Positions 1-10,552 of a DNA stretch of 64,000 nt are shown piece after piece. Within the stretch, counting starts at the first letter, position 1; each line of letters begins with the position of its first letter. The stretch spans positions 1-64,000 of the forward strand of contig CATKHK010000122.1 in NCBI GenBank assembly GCA_949751835.1, written 5' to 3'. This DNA is from Blepharisma japonicum. Taxonomy: Eukaryota; Ciliophora; Heterotrichea; Heterotrichida; Blepharismidae. Made by a program: the position numbers and the translations under genes. The notes below the pieces were generated by a model. The model was not told the origin of the DNA, ran no database searches, and saw only the letters and a list, made by a program, of their open reading frames with translations.

Positions 1-759
1 AATTATGAATGTAGTACCATTTACACTATTGTTTACATAATTTCCATAGCAGAATGTGCTTCCATTTGGAAGATGGCATATTGATATGTTGTTTCATAGT
101 GTTTCTTTTATATTTAAGACAGTCTTTATAAGTTTTTTATTATCAAGGCTATACTCTTTAAGCTCTTTGGTGTGGTCTCCAAAGTAGAAAATGCTTTCTG
201 TATGGTTGTAATTTCCACAGATTTCTTGAAATGGGTTGATATTTGCAAGTTTAAACGAATGATTGATGATATCAAGTATGGCTTTAGTTTTGATTCAATT
301 ATTTTTTATCCTTCAAGTTATTGCTCTGTATTTTGCTTCAGTAGGTTTCAATCTCAGAATAACCTGATAATCATTTAATTTAGGATAGGCTGGAACTTCT
401 TTTATATAGGATGCTATCTTGATTAGTTCATCAGCCTTTTTCTCAAGATCATTCAAGGTTGAAAATGACTTATTTTTATATTCTGCTAAGCAGTGAAATA
501 TTTTTCTATATTCTTCAATCAGGTATTTTTTACTGTTTTTAATGTCTCTTTTAAGATTGTGAGCTTCATTTATTACTGTTTGCCGAGTTTCTTGGTCAGG
601 AATATGCCAAAGGTCTTGCAGTTTATGATGTGTGTCTTGGAGATTTTGAAGGTGACTAAAGCAATGTCGCTCACAAAATAGTATAGGCTCGCTTAAACAA
701 TCACAGATTCCTTGAGGCTTTAGAGCGCAGGCTGTATCAAAACACTTGATAGCTTCCAT
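1..759 (-). CDS. B-box-like zinc finger / kelch-type protein, 3' end outside window
   Basis: A 253-codon open frame starts at ATG 759 and reads off the left edge, with at least three in-frame TGA codons read as Trp. Residues 7-45 show spaced Cys/His (C-x4-C-x6-C-x-C-x7-C-x2-H-C-x3-H) like a B-box zinc finger. A helical stretch follows at about 60-115. From about residue 165 there are kelch-like strands with Gly/Tyr/Phe pairs (for example ICHLPNGSTFCYGNY). B-box plus kelch would suggest a protein-interaction scaffold, but no partner can be inferred. Two broken relatives lie directly upstream on the same strand, so this is the surviving member of a small local family. The domain call is by pattern only, and the missing C-terminus should hold more kelch repeats. 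Confidence 0.65.
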
Positions 760-828
760 ATTAATTAATTCTATGGCTATTATTACATAAGCATTTCCGA
801 ACCCTTTTAGCTAAGAAATATATTCAAT

Positions 829-1398
829 TTATTTAGGTAGAATTGCAGCCATATACATATAAAAAGCTATTAAAATTTTATCAATGAATTTCAGAACGGT
901 TTCTCTTTTTATTACCAAAAATTTAGAAAATAATTTATCTAAAATTTTGGTCCGAATCAGCTCCTTTGTGTGGAAATTGAATTTAATTAACTCAGTCTCA
1001 GAGTTTATGAGCAATAAATTATTATCTTGATATACTCCAAATGACTATATATCGGTATTACGTATAAATTTCTTCCAATTTCTTTTCATATTGCTAGATA
1101 ATTTTACGCGCTCAGTGGGAAGTGAGGGAAAAAAGCGTAAGGGCAGACTAAAAGCACATCCAACTATATGATAATTTTCTGCTATCTTGATACCTTTTTT
1201 AATTAATTGTCTCATCTATTATTGTTTTCTGGTGCTCTCATACTGAACGCGCCAAAGATCCTGAAGTTCACAGGGATTTTGATACTTTGAAGATGGCTAT
1301 AGCAATTTTTTCGCAAAATAACTCTAGATAGCCCAAACAATCACAAAATCCTTGGCCTATAAAGCACACTTTGAGATGAAACTCTTAATAATTTCCAT
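829..1398 (-). pseudogene. Decayed copy of the B-box/kelch gene
   Basis: Starting at a relict ATG near 1398, the minus strand follows the beginning of the gene at 1-759 base by base (the repeated cysteine region, then the helical part) but with several frame changes and stops. A kelch-like tail (residues such as SFGVYQDNNLLLINSETEL) is readable at about 1045-830. The middle is shorter than in the better copy, suggesting an internal deletion. No full reading frame exists even with TGA as Trp. It is a host gene relic made by tandem duplication. Confidence 0.6.
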
Positions 1399-1549
1399 CT
1401 TAAAAATAATTATGTGATTCCATACTACCATATTTTCCCGAATTTTCAAAACCATTATTTTACATTTTAAAAGCGATTATATCAATTTATATATTTTATT
1501 AATAAAATTGTTATTATTACGTTTGTTTCAAAATTAATTAGTTTTTTTT

Positions 1550-2951
1550 TAAACTTTCTTCAAGAAATTCATCTTTTTGAATCCCAAGTCTAATTTAATT
1601 AAATCACACTCACAATTGATAAACCATAAATTACAGTTATAAAAAGTTCCAAAAGACCAAATTCATGCATTTTTAATATAATTTTTCCTAATATTTCTCC
1701 AGCTCATTGGATTTAGCTCTCCGCTTTCATAAATATTTTGAGATGTTTCTATAACATAAACTCTAGAATTTCCAATAAATAACCTCTTATGAATTTTTTT
1801 CCTAATTTTAAGTTTAGAATTGCTATAAATGCATCTTTCTTAAATTATATTTTATCAATGCTGTGCAACGAAGACTAATTAATAGCAATATATCACAAAA
1901 AATGATACTAGTATTAAATTGATAATTACCTTCTAGCAGTGGGCAACAAGATTTTCAAGAGTTTTCTTGAAGTAAAATTTTTCTGAAAATCCATATGCAC
2001 CTCCAAAAGAATAAGTGTGATTATTATATAAAACTGAGCTTAAATCGCAATTGGCCTTCTCTGTAGGCAACTTCTTAATATTTTTATCTTTATCTATAAG
2101 AAAAGTCAGGCCAGTAAAAGCATGGTCGACCCATTTCCGTAAAAAAACAAATGATTGTTTATTAAAGCACATGTTGATATTCTGATTCCTGTGGAATGCA
2201 AAAAAAATTCCAATTATGTAAAATTCAACAAATTAGAGAAGAGATTATTTCATATGTTCTCATGAATATCTATTTTATGCTTAACAACCCTATTTTCAGC
2301 AAGCCTATACTCACTTAGTTCTTTTACATGCATACCAGCAGAATATCGTTAATTTTCATTTAGATGGTTACCACAGATATAAAAAATGTTTTCAGAATAA
2401 GTTTGACAACCAGAAATTTCTATAAAAGGTGAAATTTTAAATAAATCAAAAGAAACCCCAATGAAATCGATCACATTTTGAGTTTTCAATCAATTTTTGG
2501 AATCATCCAAGCTCTTAGTCTATAGTTTACTTCATTCGGCTTTAATCTTAAAAAAGAGCTGATAAGAAGTGACTTCAGGATAGGTTGGAACCTCTCTAAT
2601 ATATGATGCTGCTTTAATATAATTATTGGCTTTTTTTCGAGATCATTTAAAATGGAAAATGATTGGCTTTGGTAGTCCTTCAAACACCGAAATATTTTTT
2701 TATACTCAGCATTCAAATTCTTTTTTCTGTTTCTGATGCTATGCTTTAACTCATTGGCTTTATATATTATTATTTCCTTGCTTCTTCAGAAGGAGAATGC
2801 CAAAGGTTTTGAAATTTATGGGGATTTATCTCTAATCTTTGAGGTGATCGAAGCAGTGTCTCTCACAAAATAGGCTTGGATAGCCCATGCAGTCACATAA
2901 TCCCTGAGGCTTTAGAACGTAGCCTAAGAAGAAGCACTTGATCTTGTCCAT
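1550..2951 (-). pseudogene. Second decayed copy of the B-box/kelch gene
   Basis: ATG at 2951 opens a stretch close to the start of the gene at 1-759 (LKPQGLCDC and FCERHCF motifs are shared). Frame shifts and stops break it within about 40 codons. Further segments at 2486-2716 and 1933-2172 keep the helical part and a kelch strand (TYSFGGAYGFSEKFY). A last kelch-like tail lies around 1740-1550. It is longer and better preserved than its neighbour at 829-1398. Several breaks in separate parts make expression as one protein unlikely. Confidence 0.6.
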
Positions 2952-3400
2952 ATTAATTTACTTATCACTTTTCCCCGAATTTTAATTTATTAAGATTTAT
3001 TGCTAAAAATTACTCAACAATAATTTTGAGACTTAAAACTGTAAATCAAATATAAATGATAGTGCCTGCAAAAGATAAATACTTAAAACATAATTATAGT
3101 AGAACGGAAAATATTTTTATAAAGTATCATATCTTCATTTTTAATAGAATTAATAATAAAAAGGCTGCCTCAAAATGGAATAGAAAGATTATAATTAATA
3201 TAAAGATTCTATAACTATTTCTTTTTTTTAAGCATTTCATATTCTGCATAATAGCTCTGAGTTAAAAGATATTATAAAATATATTTTATATTTTCGAATA
3301 ACTTTTTCCAATAATTAGGCCTAATATCGATTTAATTTTCATTAATATTAAATTTTGTTTTAAAATTCAATATGTTCATCTTCGAAAAATTACAATTTAA
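2952..3400. other. Divergent intergenic spacer
   Basis: About 450 AT-rich bases lie between the decayed kelch copy (minus strand) and CCDC61 (plus strand). I see no open frame, RNA gene or repeat. It probably holds the CCDC61 promoter. Confidence 0.5.
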
Positions 3401-4972
3401 ATGGAAAGAACGGAAAAATCTGGCTCTATAAATATTCGTGGTACGTTATACTTATACTCCCTCCTCGCAGATTCTGACTCCCTTCAAATCTCTTTCGAAG
3501 AAAAGGAAACAGGCAAAAAATGACAAGGTGACTTTACCGATCAATACATAGAATCAATGACTCAAAAAGCAAACTCTTTTAAACGTTTTCCAATCTTCAC
3601 CAAAATGCTCCTCTCCTCATTAGAATCATCCAGCGACTCTGTAATTATTGATCTCCTAACAGCTCAAGAGCTTGCAATGTTTCGTAATTGAAGATCCCAA
3701 AATACTTCAGCTGATCCAAACCCTAAAGTTACTACAAAACGCTACTTAATCTTAACTTATGCAGTAGAATTTGATAGAGTTCACTATCCACTCCCTCTTG
3801 CTTTTCAAGAAACTCCAGACCCAGAAGCACTACAGAGGACAATTTCCAGGCTAAGATTTGAATTGGAATCAATAAAAAATGCGGCTCCTGAAGAAGGAGG
3901 AATTATTAAGCTTTATCAAGAAAATTCACAGCTGAAACAAAGGTTTCAAATTTTGGAACAAAATTTGACTATAAATTCAACACAAAGAAAGGAAAATCCA
4001 GAAATTGAAAATTTAATTAATGAAAATAAAATCCTTGAAGAAGAAAACGAAAAATTAAAAATAGAAGGAAATAAAGAAGTCAGGATTTTGAAAAAGAAAA
4101 ACGAAGATCTACAATTAGGCCTTGATAGCTTAAAGCAACAGATGGATGGAATAATAAACCAATTAGAATCAGAAAATGATGAAAGAATGGAAGTCAAAGA
4201 AATCAAGACAAAATATACAAGTCTGTGTGGAATGCTTGACAAATCAGTAAAAAATGAAAAAAAAATAAACGAAGAAATAAATAAAGTTCAAATTGAAATC
4301 GAAAAATTAACTGAATGTGATGGAAAACAAAAAGAAAGAATTAAACAGCTGGAAAGCGAGTTGCAAACAGCAATAAAAGCGAGGAATGCCAAAAATGTTG
4401 GCTCTTCGCCTAGTAGAATAAACAGATCTCCAGCAGCTAGAAGTCCTGGATTCTCAAGAGTCTCAAATTCTCCAAAAACTGTGACCGCAAATTCAAGGAC
4501 TTCTTCGAGGCCTGGCTCTGATAGAATTCCACAAAGAGCCACTCAACCATACAGAGGAAGATCTCCAGGGACATCTCCAGCTTCTTCTATTAATAGAAGT
4601 CCTCTTAATTCAAGACAAAGGACTCCTCCAAATAGAAGAGATTCTCCTCCAGCTACAAGAAGTTCGCCAAATACAAGAGTTTCACCTAATGCAAGAAATT
4701 CTCCTAATACTAGGAACTCATATAATGTAAGAAACTCCCCTAATACAAGAAATTCTCCGAATGCAAGAACTTCATACAATGCTAGGAATTCTCCAAATAC
4801 AAGGAATTCTTATAATAGCAGAAATTCACCCAAAACTGGACTTCAAAGAGGAGTTACAGATGAAAATAACCCAATAAGAAAAAGATCACCCAAATCTAGT
4901 GGGCCTGCCGTTAGCGATATTGACGCAAGGTTATCTAGACTTCAAGAACTGTTAAAAAAAGCTAAATCTTAA
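3401..4972 (+). CDS. CCDC61: CCDC61/VFL3 centriole and basal-body protein
   Basis: A 523-residue protein read with two TGA codons as Trp (3521-3523 and 3689-3691). Residues 1-150 match the CCDC61 head domain, an XRCC4/SAS-6-like fold: GKKWQGDFTDQYIE, SSDSVIIDLLTAQELAMFRN and RYLILTYAVEFDRVHYPLPL are family hallmarks. A coiled coil follows at about 155-330. The C-terminal third is basic and rich in Ser/Pro/Arg/Asn, with short imperfect repeats such as NARNSPNTRNSYN. CCDC61 (VFL3 in Chlamydomonas) self-assembles and binds microtubules to anchor and orient basal bodies, fitting a cell covered in ciliary rows. The start at 3401 is chosen because the head domain begins there; a start at the later in-frame Met would lose it. 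Confidence 0.9.
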
Positions 4973-5109
4973 TACATTTTACATGATTTATATTATTAAT
5001 CAGAAGCTTAGCTATAATAACTGCTGAAAATCGTAGACAAAATATAAAAAAGAAATAAATTATCGTTAAGCTAAAAAAATTTAATCCATTTAAATCCCTA
5101 GCACAAAAT

Positions 5110-5952
5110 ATGTCCAGATCTACACCTACTCTTCCACCTTTAAATTCCCCATCTCAAGCTAGAACAAAGTTGGATTCCTTTGTCACAAACCTAAACAGTT
5201 TTCAAAGAGAACTGCATGATTACAAAGAAGAAACATTTTTATCGCTTCCTAGTATAAATACCTTCAGATCCCTTCCACCATTAGCAGAGGAGCGTTTTGA
5301 TAAAAATTTTAACCTCTCCCTAACTTACAAACTAGGCAAAAAACGGATTGAGCAAGAAAAACGCAAAGCAGAGCGCGAAAAAAAGATTGAAAAAGAAAAA
5401 AATTTGTTAATGATTATCCATGACGATAATCCTAGGAACAAAAAATACATGACTTATGACATGTTTTCCGATAAAGAAAATTATAAAATTCTGAAAAGCA
5501 ATAGGAGAAAATTCGGGGTTAATAAGAAAAAAATCAAAAAATCGAGGATGAATAATCAATATTTTCAAACACCACAAGCTAATTATAAATTTAAAAGAGG
5601 AAGGGAAAAAACTATTACTACTCAAGTTGTGGCTAAATGTTTAAACACGATTTTCTTTAATTATGCTTATCGAAACTCGCCAAGGAATTTAACAAATGCA
5701 ATTTCAAAAGAAATCGATGGAAATTTATCGAAATCTCCTTCATATGAAGGCTCTTTGCCAATAACAGAGCGTATAAGTCCAGATGTGGAACATACTGAGG
5801 ATTTGATGACTTTGAAATCAATGAACCAAAATGAGCTTGCTGACTGCATAAAACGTGCTATACAGAAAACTATGATGGAAGCAAGTGATTTGAAAAGTAA
5901 ACTTAATAGACTTAAAATTACCAAGGCTTCTGGAACAGTCGTAAATTCCTAA
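5110..5952 (+). CDS. Hypothetical basic protein
   Basis: A 280-residue frame from ATG to TAA with no in-frame TGA. I do not recognise a family. Residues about 75-100 are a short highly charged helix (KRIEQEKRKAEREKKIEKEK). A Lys/Arg-rich middle follows, and the C-terminus (about 240-270) is a second predicted helix. The sequence is very basic overall. It lies 137 bases after CCDC61 on the same strand. Coding potential is supported by a single long uninterrupted frame and a normal TAA stop. No function can be assigned. Confidence 0.7.
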   Translation: MSRSTPTLPPLNSPSQARTKLDSFVTNLNSFQRELHDYKEETFLSLPSINTFRSLPPLAEERFDKNFNLSLTYKLGKKRIEQEKRKAEREKKIEKEKNLLMIIHDDNPRNKKYMTYDMFSDKENYKILKSNRRKFGVNKKKIKKSRMNNQYFQTPQANYKFKRGREKTITTQVVAKCLNTIFFNYAYRNSPRNLTNAISKEIDGNLSKSPSYEGSLPITERISPDVEHTEDLMTLKSMNQNELADCIKRAIQKTMMEASDLKSKLNRLKITKASGTVVNS

Positions 5953-6052
5953 AAGTTATCATATAAATTATATAAAATAAATTCAGCAGAATTGCCTTGC
6001 TAAAGCAATTTTTGATATATTAAATAGATTTGAATAATCCTTAATAACTAAA

Positions 6053-6682
6053 ATGTCAATTGAAAAGCTTACACCTCGAGCTTTCAATGGGTGAAAAGGC
6101 TTTATTCACTATTTTAAATGCCTTTCTTCAAAAAAATTCAGAGAATCTTATATAGAGTCGACCCAAATAGAGCGGTTAAAGCTTTATTACGATCTCCAAA
6201 AGCTTATCCGTGATAAAGTCACTTCATATTCAGTAAGAGAGCAGAAAAGGATAGAATTTCAAGGATATTTCAGAGAAGCCAAAACCATCACTGATCCTCA
6301 TGATATGGATTATTTTATTAACACAATGAAATTGGTTAAAGAAAAGCTGGAAAGCGGAGAATTCCCACCATTCCCAAGAAGGCTCCCAATGCTTACTATG
6401 CAATTTTTAAGCCCAAGAAAAGATTTGCTATTTTATAGGAGATGGATTTTGAATATAGATAGAAATGATATCATGCTGGAGCCAGGGCAAGATCCATTGA
6501 GAGCACCTTTTATTGAGCCAAGACAGTATGGAAACATTACTCAGCCGCTTAAAGAGTATTATAAATGGGACACAACTTACCAGTTTCCTGAAGAGGAAAT
6601 GCTATTTACTGAGAAAAAAGAAGAGAAAAAGGTGAAAAATGATTTTATGCAAAAAGAAGAAGAGAAAAAAGCAATGAAATAA
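6053..6682 (+). CDS. Hypothetical protein, weakly LYR-like
   Basis: A 209-residue protein from ATG 6053 with one early TGA read as Trp (after FNG). Residues about 40-105 carry a pattern resembling LYR-motif (complex1_LYR) proteins: KLYYDLQKLIRDKV, then a VREQKRIEFQGYFREA helix and a third helix. LYR proteins are small mitochondrial factors for Fe-S delivery or complex I assembly. The canonical Leu-Tyr-Arg appears only as Leu-Tyr-Tyr and the protein has an extra C-terminal 100 residues, so the call is weak. The last 30 residues are Lys/Glu-rich. Confidence 0.5.
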
Positions 6683-6923
6683 CAAAAAGATATTTATAAG
6701 CATGCTCTTTTATAACTTTAATAGGATATAAACTAATTATGCTTTATGTAAATAAATTTGGATATATTAAATATTTTTTATTCAAATAGAATATTCTTCC
6801 AATAATTATTTTGAAAAAACTAAATAGATTATACATGGAGAATAATATTGCAAGTTCATCAAAGAAAAAATGATTATTTAATGATGCTATAAAATCAAAA
6901 TTTATGCAATTAATTTATTTAAA

Positions 6924-7526
6924 ATGGGCTGCATGGAAACTAAATATCCCAGAGAAATTATAAAAACTCATGCTCCCGCTCCAAAAGAAAAAGAAGTAAT
7001 TGAAAAACCTATTCCAATTGCTCCAAGAAAAGCTGCAGATCCTATTGATACTCCAGATGAAGAAGCCCAATTTATAATTCCTGAAAAAGAAATTAAAGAA
7101 AACCTAGAAAAAAATGACAAAAAGATTGAAGCAATGAAAATTCCCATCATTAAGTCAGCAATTGAAAGCCCAAAAGACATCATTTATGTGCCAAAGCACA
7201 ATGTAAAGCCCTCTTTTGGAGAAATAACCGAAAAATTAGAAGATATCCCACAACTCACATCCCGATCAAAACCAGAAAATGCCCCAGAAAAAGTCCCTGA
7301 AGTACCAGCTCCTAACAATGATCCTAAAATAGATAATAATTCCTTGCCCAAGAAAAACGTAGTAAAGTTACCACCATTGGAAAAGCCAAATTTCCCTAAT
7401 ATGTTCCCTGACTTTGATTTCTCTTTTCTAGAAGAGAAAAGAGATACTGAAAAATTCCATATAGACACAATAAGGGAAAAACAAAAGATTGTAGATCAGC
7501 TTATTGAGGAATTTAATGATATTTAA
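6924..7526 (+). CDS. Hypothetical MGC-start protein, Pro/Lys/Glu-rich
   Basis: A 200-residue uninterrupted frame. It begins MGCMETK, an N-terminal Gly-Cys pair typical of N-myristoylated and palmitoylated proteins, so membrane attachment is likely. The rest is low complexity, with many Pro, Lys, Glu and Ile and no folded domain that I recognise. A short helix closes the protein (TIREKQKIVDQLIEEF). One of six MGC/MGN-start proteins in this window. Confidence 0.65.
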   Translation: MGCMETKYPREIIKTHAPAPKEKEVIEKPIPIAPRKAADPIDTPDEEAQFIIPEKEIKENLEKNDKKIEAMKIPIIKSAIESPKDIIYVPKHNVKPSFGEITEKLEDIPQLTSRSKPENAPEKVPEVPAPNNDPKIDNNSLPKKNVVKLPPLEKPNFPNMFPDFDFSFLEEKRDTEKFHIDTIREKQKIVDQLIEEFNDI

Positions 7527-7640
7527 AATATGCCAGATATTCTGGAAGGGATGTCAAGTAATTATTATAAATAGACTAATATATTGAACAATGTAAACTA
7601 TAAGTAAAATAGATGACACAGTGATGATTTTGTGATATAA

Positions 7641-8225
7641 ATGGCGAATATAGAGATAACGAAACAACAGACAACTTCAAATGATTCAGAACCTTCCAGA
7701 TTTTCGGTTAGAAAGTCTTCTGCAAGTCCTAAACGAAAAATAATCTACCCTCCTATGTATAAAATTTTGGAATCCCCAAATCTAAAAGCAACTGTTACCA
7801 AGCACTTGCAAAGAATCCCAAATGGTTCTTCTGCCCTCCCCAGAAATCAAAAGAGTTTGGAAGGTGGCTGAAATGATCGTTTCTGCTATACGTTTTCAAA
7901 GGATAATACAAATTACCCTACAAGGCTGCGAGAGTATTTTGATAGCCCAAAGGACTTTGAACAGGATCATAAAGATTCATTCATTCCTAACGTGTTTTTA
8001 AACACAACTGGAAGAATCCAAAAAAGAAGCCAATCTATTGTGTCCAGCGAAAAGAAAAACTCTAATGGATTTAAAAATTATCGCGGAAAGAAAAAGCAGA
8101 GAGGATTGTCAATGACAAATGGGAAAGATGAATGGAAAGACTTGTCAACTCATAACGCGGATCGGAATTTAGCAAGGTATAAGACTTTTAGAGCGTATTT
8201 TGATGATATCAATAAAATTATTTAA
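7641..8225 (+). CDS. Hypothetical basic protein
   Basis: A 194-residue protein obtained by reading TGA 7869-7871 as Trp; both halves are in the same frame with no other break. Rich in Ser, Lys, Arg and Asn, with no recognised domain. Its stop lies only 5 bases from the stop of the convergent gene at 8231-9142, so the two transcripts must share or overlap their 3' ends. Confidence 0.6.
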
Positions 8226-8230
8226 GTTAT

Positions 8231-9142
8231 CTATACATATTTGGAGTTATTGTAAGACTTGGTATTCTGAATAATCAGCCCCGAGTTCGGTATTACACAA
8301 GGCTTCACAATTTTTCCTCCATGGATTTCAAAACTTTTATTATGTTTTTTCTTTTTCTGTACACTGTTATTCTGCTGTATTTCGACAAGCTGGATTTCAG
8401 GCTTTAAACTTCTTACTTTTTGCGAAAAATTATTTTCCTGTCTGAGGAGTCTTTCAGTTTCTTTCATTTTCTTCAGTAATGTCCCGAGTTCTATAGGATT
8501 TGTTGGGACAATGTACTCAATTTTATTTTTTTTAAAATGCTTGCGGGCTGAGCTGCTTCTTAAAGAAAATGCTAAATGGAAATTACGTAGGTCTGGCTTC
8601 GGGAGTTCTGGGGCAAATGGGAATGGCAAGGTCAAGCTTCTTATCTTTTTGAGTCCTTCTATTAGTTCTATATGTGTAGGCCTGATAAAAGTAATATCTT
8701 TTTCTTCACATATCAAAAGTTTTTTGGCTTTTTTCTTTTTAAAGATTTGGGTTGTCGGGATCAATACCATAGATTCATCAGGTGATGGAATTCTTATAGG
8801 CGATAAATGAGTAGTGTATATAAACTCATTTTCTTTGCTAGTTTCTGGCGGAGTTTCTATTATTAGTGAAGTCTTTGACTGTTTTATTTGAATTTCAGTC
8901 TCCTCAAATGCTTTTATTCTATTTAAAGGAACAGCTCTCATTAACTTCACAGGCTTGGGCTTTGTGTATTTAAGAGTGCTAGAAGGAGTATCAGAAGCTG
9001 TGCTTATACTTTCTCTATGTGAGGACTGGCTTAACCGTTCTGCATGCTTGACAGATGATGGTCGTTGGGTGTTAACAATATTATCTAACATATATATTCT
9101 GGCACTATTAATAAATTTCTCATTTTTGCTTATTCCCATCAT
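8231..9142 (-). CDS. Hypothetical Ser/Lys-rich protein
   Basis: A 303-residue open frame, ATG to TAG, with no in-frame TGA. No known domain is recognised. The first 100 residues are Ser/Thr-rich. A pattern of short hydrophobic clusters lies around 145-215, and a helical stretch (TLLKKMKETERLLRQENNF) lies near 220-240. Two adjacent Met codons open the frame; I took the first. It is convergent with the gene at 7641-8225. Confidence 0.65.
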   Translation of the reverse strand: MMGISKNEKFINSARIYMLDNIVNTQRPSSVKHAERLSQSSHRESISTASDTPSSTLKYTKPKPVKLMRAVPLNRIKAFEETEIQIKQSKTSLIIETPPETSKENEFIYTTHLSPIRIPSPDESMVLIPTTQIFKKKKAKKLLICEEKDITFIRPTHIELIEGLKKIRSLTLPFPFAPELPKPDLRNFHLAFSLRSSSARKHFKKNKIEYIVPTNPIELGTLLKKMKETERLLRQENNFSQKVRSLKPEIQLVEIQQNNSVQKKKKHNKSFEIHGGKIVKPCVIPNSGLIIQNTKSYNNSKYV

Positions 9143-9193
9143 TATTCTAATTTAAATTCCTCATAAACCTATTAGTTTTAAGTGCTCTGTAGC

Positions 9194-10552
9194 TTAAAAT
9201 TGCTTAAGTTCATCTTTTGTAAGCTCTCTTACCCAAGGAAGAAATTCTCTTCCGCCAATGTAAGGTCTAAGTACTTCAGGTACAATTAGACCATCAGCAG
9301 TCTGGTAATTTTCAAGAATGCAGCATAAGGTTCTTTCAGTAGCACAAAGAGTAGCATTAAGCATATGGACATAGCGCTTTTCAGTCTCGTTTTGTTTCTT
9401 AGCTCCACATCTGACTTCAACTGCTCTGGATTGATAATCAGTACAGTTAGAGCAAGACACAAGCTCTCTGTAAGTTTTGTAGCCAGGGAACCAAGCTTCT
9501 AAGTCGTATTTCTTGGCAGCAGCCAAGTTAAGTTCTTTGGAAACGATTGCAATGACTCTGTAAGGCAGGTTAAGGCTTCTGTAGAACTCTTCGCAGGTAG
9601 CGATCATTTCTTCGTGCATTTCCCAAGACTTTTCTGGAGTTGTGATACAGAATTGTTCAACTTTTTCGAATTGATGGATTCTAAAAATACCCCAGGTATC
9701 TTTTCCATGGGCTCCCGCTTCTCTTCTGAAGCAAGATGAGTATCCACCATACCTCAAAGGAAGACTTTTCTCTGGTAGCCATTCTTTATGATGCATGCAA
9801 GATATAGGCTGCTCTGATGTTGCGATCAAGTAAAACCCTTCTTCTCCTTCTTCTCCAGTTACCTTATAGAGTTGATCATGGAAATCTGCGAGCTCAGCTG
9901 TGCGAGCCATCATACCTCTGTTCATAAAGAAAGGTGGCTGGATCAGGGTGTATTGTCTTTGTGTTAAGAAATTCAGGCCGTAGTTAATTAAAGCTTGGTT
10001 CAATAGTACTCCATTTCCTTTCAATAAATACCCTCTATGTCCTACTAATTTGACGCCTCTTTCTGAGTCATAGCCATCAAGTCTAGATAGCACAGCATGA
10101 TGGAAATAGTGCCCAGGAGTATTGTCAATGACCATAGCGTTAGGCTCTCCCCATGTTCTTTCAACTCTGTTGTCATCTTCGGTCTCACTAATAGGGACAC
10201 TTGGGTGGATAATGTTTCCTATTAGATTATTGGTGTCATTAACAGCTTTTAAGAGTTCTTGATCTTTGGCTTTGGCTTCTTCTATTAATTTGTCGAGCTC
10301 ATCTTTTCTGGCAACTTCATCGGTGCATGGGTCTTCTTTGTTAGCCTTTTTACGCTCAGCGATAGCTTTGTTAAGCTGGCCGAATTCTTTGTTGAGCTGC
10401 TCAAGGTTGAATCTAGCACGACGCCACTCTTGGTCAAGCTCAATAGTGCGATCAACCAATCCAGGATCTTTGAAGCGACCAATTTGGGAATTTCTGACTT
10501 CATTAGGATCTCCACCACGCTCTGTTCTAAGCCTGTTTAAGTCGATCGGCAT
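9194..10552 (-). CDS. SARS1: Seryl-tRNA synthetase, cytosolic type
   Basis: A 452-residue class II aminoacyl-tRNA synthetase that charges tRNA-Ser with serine in the cytosol. The N-terminus MPIDLNRLRTERGGDP and RFKDPGLVD match eukaryotic SerRS; residues about 30-110 form the tRNA-binding helical arm. Class II signatures are visible: motif 2 (SSCFRREAGAHGKDTWGIFR) and motif 3 near TLCATERTLCCILENYQ. ELVSCSNCTDYQSR is the conserved active-site segment. The long Lys-rich C-terminal tail of animal enzymes is absent. No in-frame TGA. A second, mitochondrial-type SerRS gene lies at 56717-58042. Confidence 0.95.
   Translation of the reverse strand: MPIDLNRLRTERGGDPNEVRNSQIGRFKDPGLVDRTIELDQEWRRARFNLEQLNKEFGQLNKAIAERKKANKEDPCTDEVARKDELDKLIEEAKAKDQELLKAVNDTNNLIGNIIHPSVPISETEDDNRVERTWGEPNAMVIDNTPGHYFHHAVLSRLDGYDSERGVKLVGHRGYLLKGNGVLLNQALINYGLNFLTQRQYTLIQPPFFMNRGMMARTAELADFHDQLYKVTGEEGEEGFYLIATSEQPISCMHHKEWLPEKSLPLRYGGYSSCFRREAGAHGKDTWGIFRIHQFEKVEQFCITTPEKSWEMHEEMIATCEEFYRSLNLPYRVIAIVSKELNLAAAKKYDLEAWFPGYKTYRELVSCSNCTDYQSRAVEVRCGAKKQNETEKRYVHMLNATLCATERTLCCILENYQTADGLIVPEVLRPYIGGREFLPWVRELTKDELKQF

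Noticed and set aside
829-1014. A standalone 61-residue gene
   Set aside because: It continues the kelch-like tail of the decayed copy at 829-1398 and has no independent start context.
4543-4779. Minus-strand open frame within CCDC61
   Set aside because: Shadow of the repetitive Ser/Pro/Arg/Asn-rich coding sequence on the plus strand.
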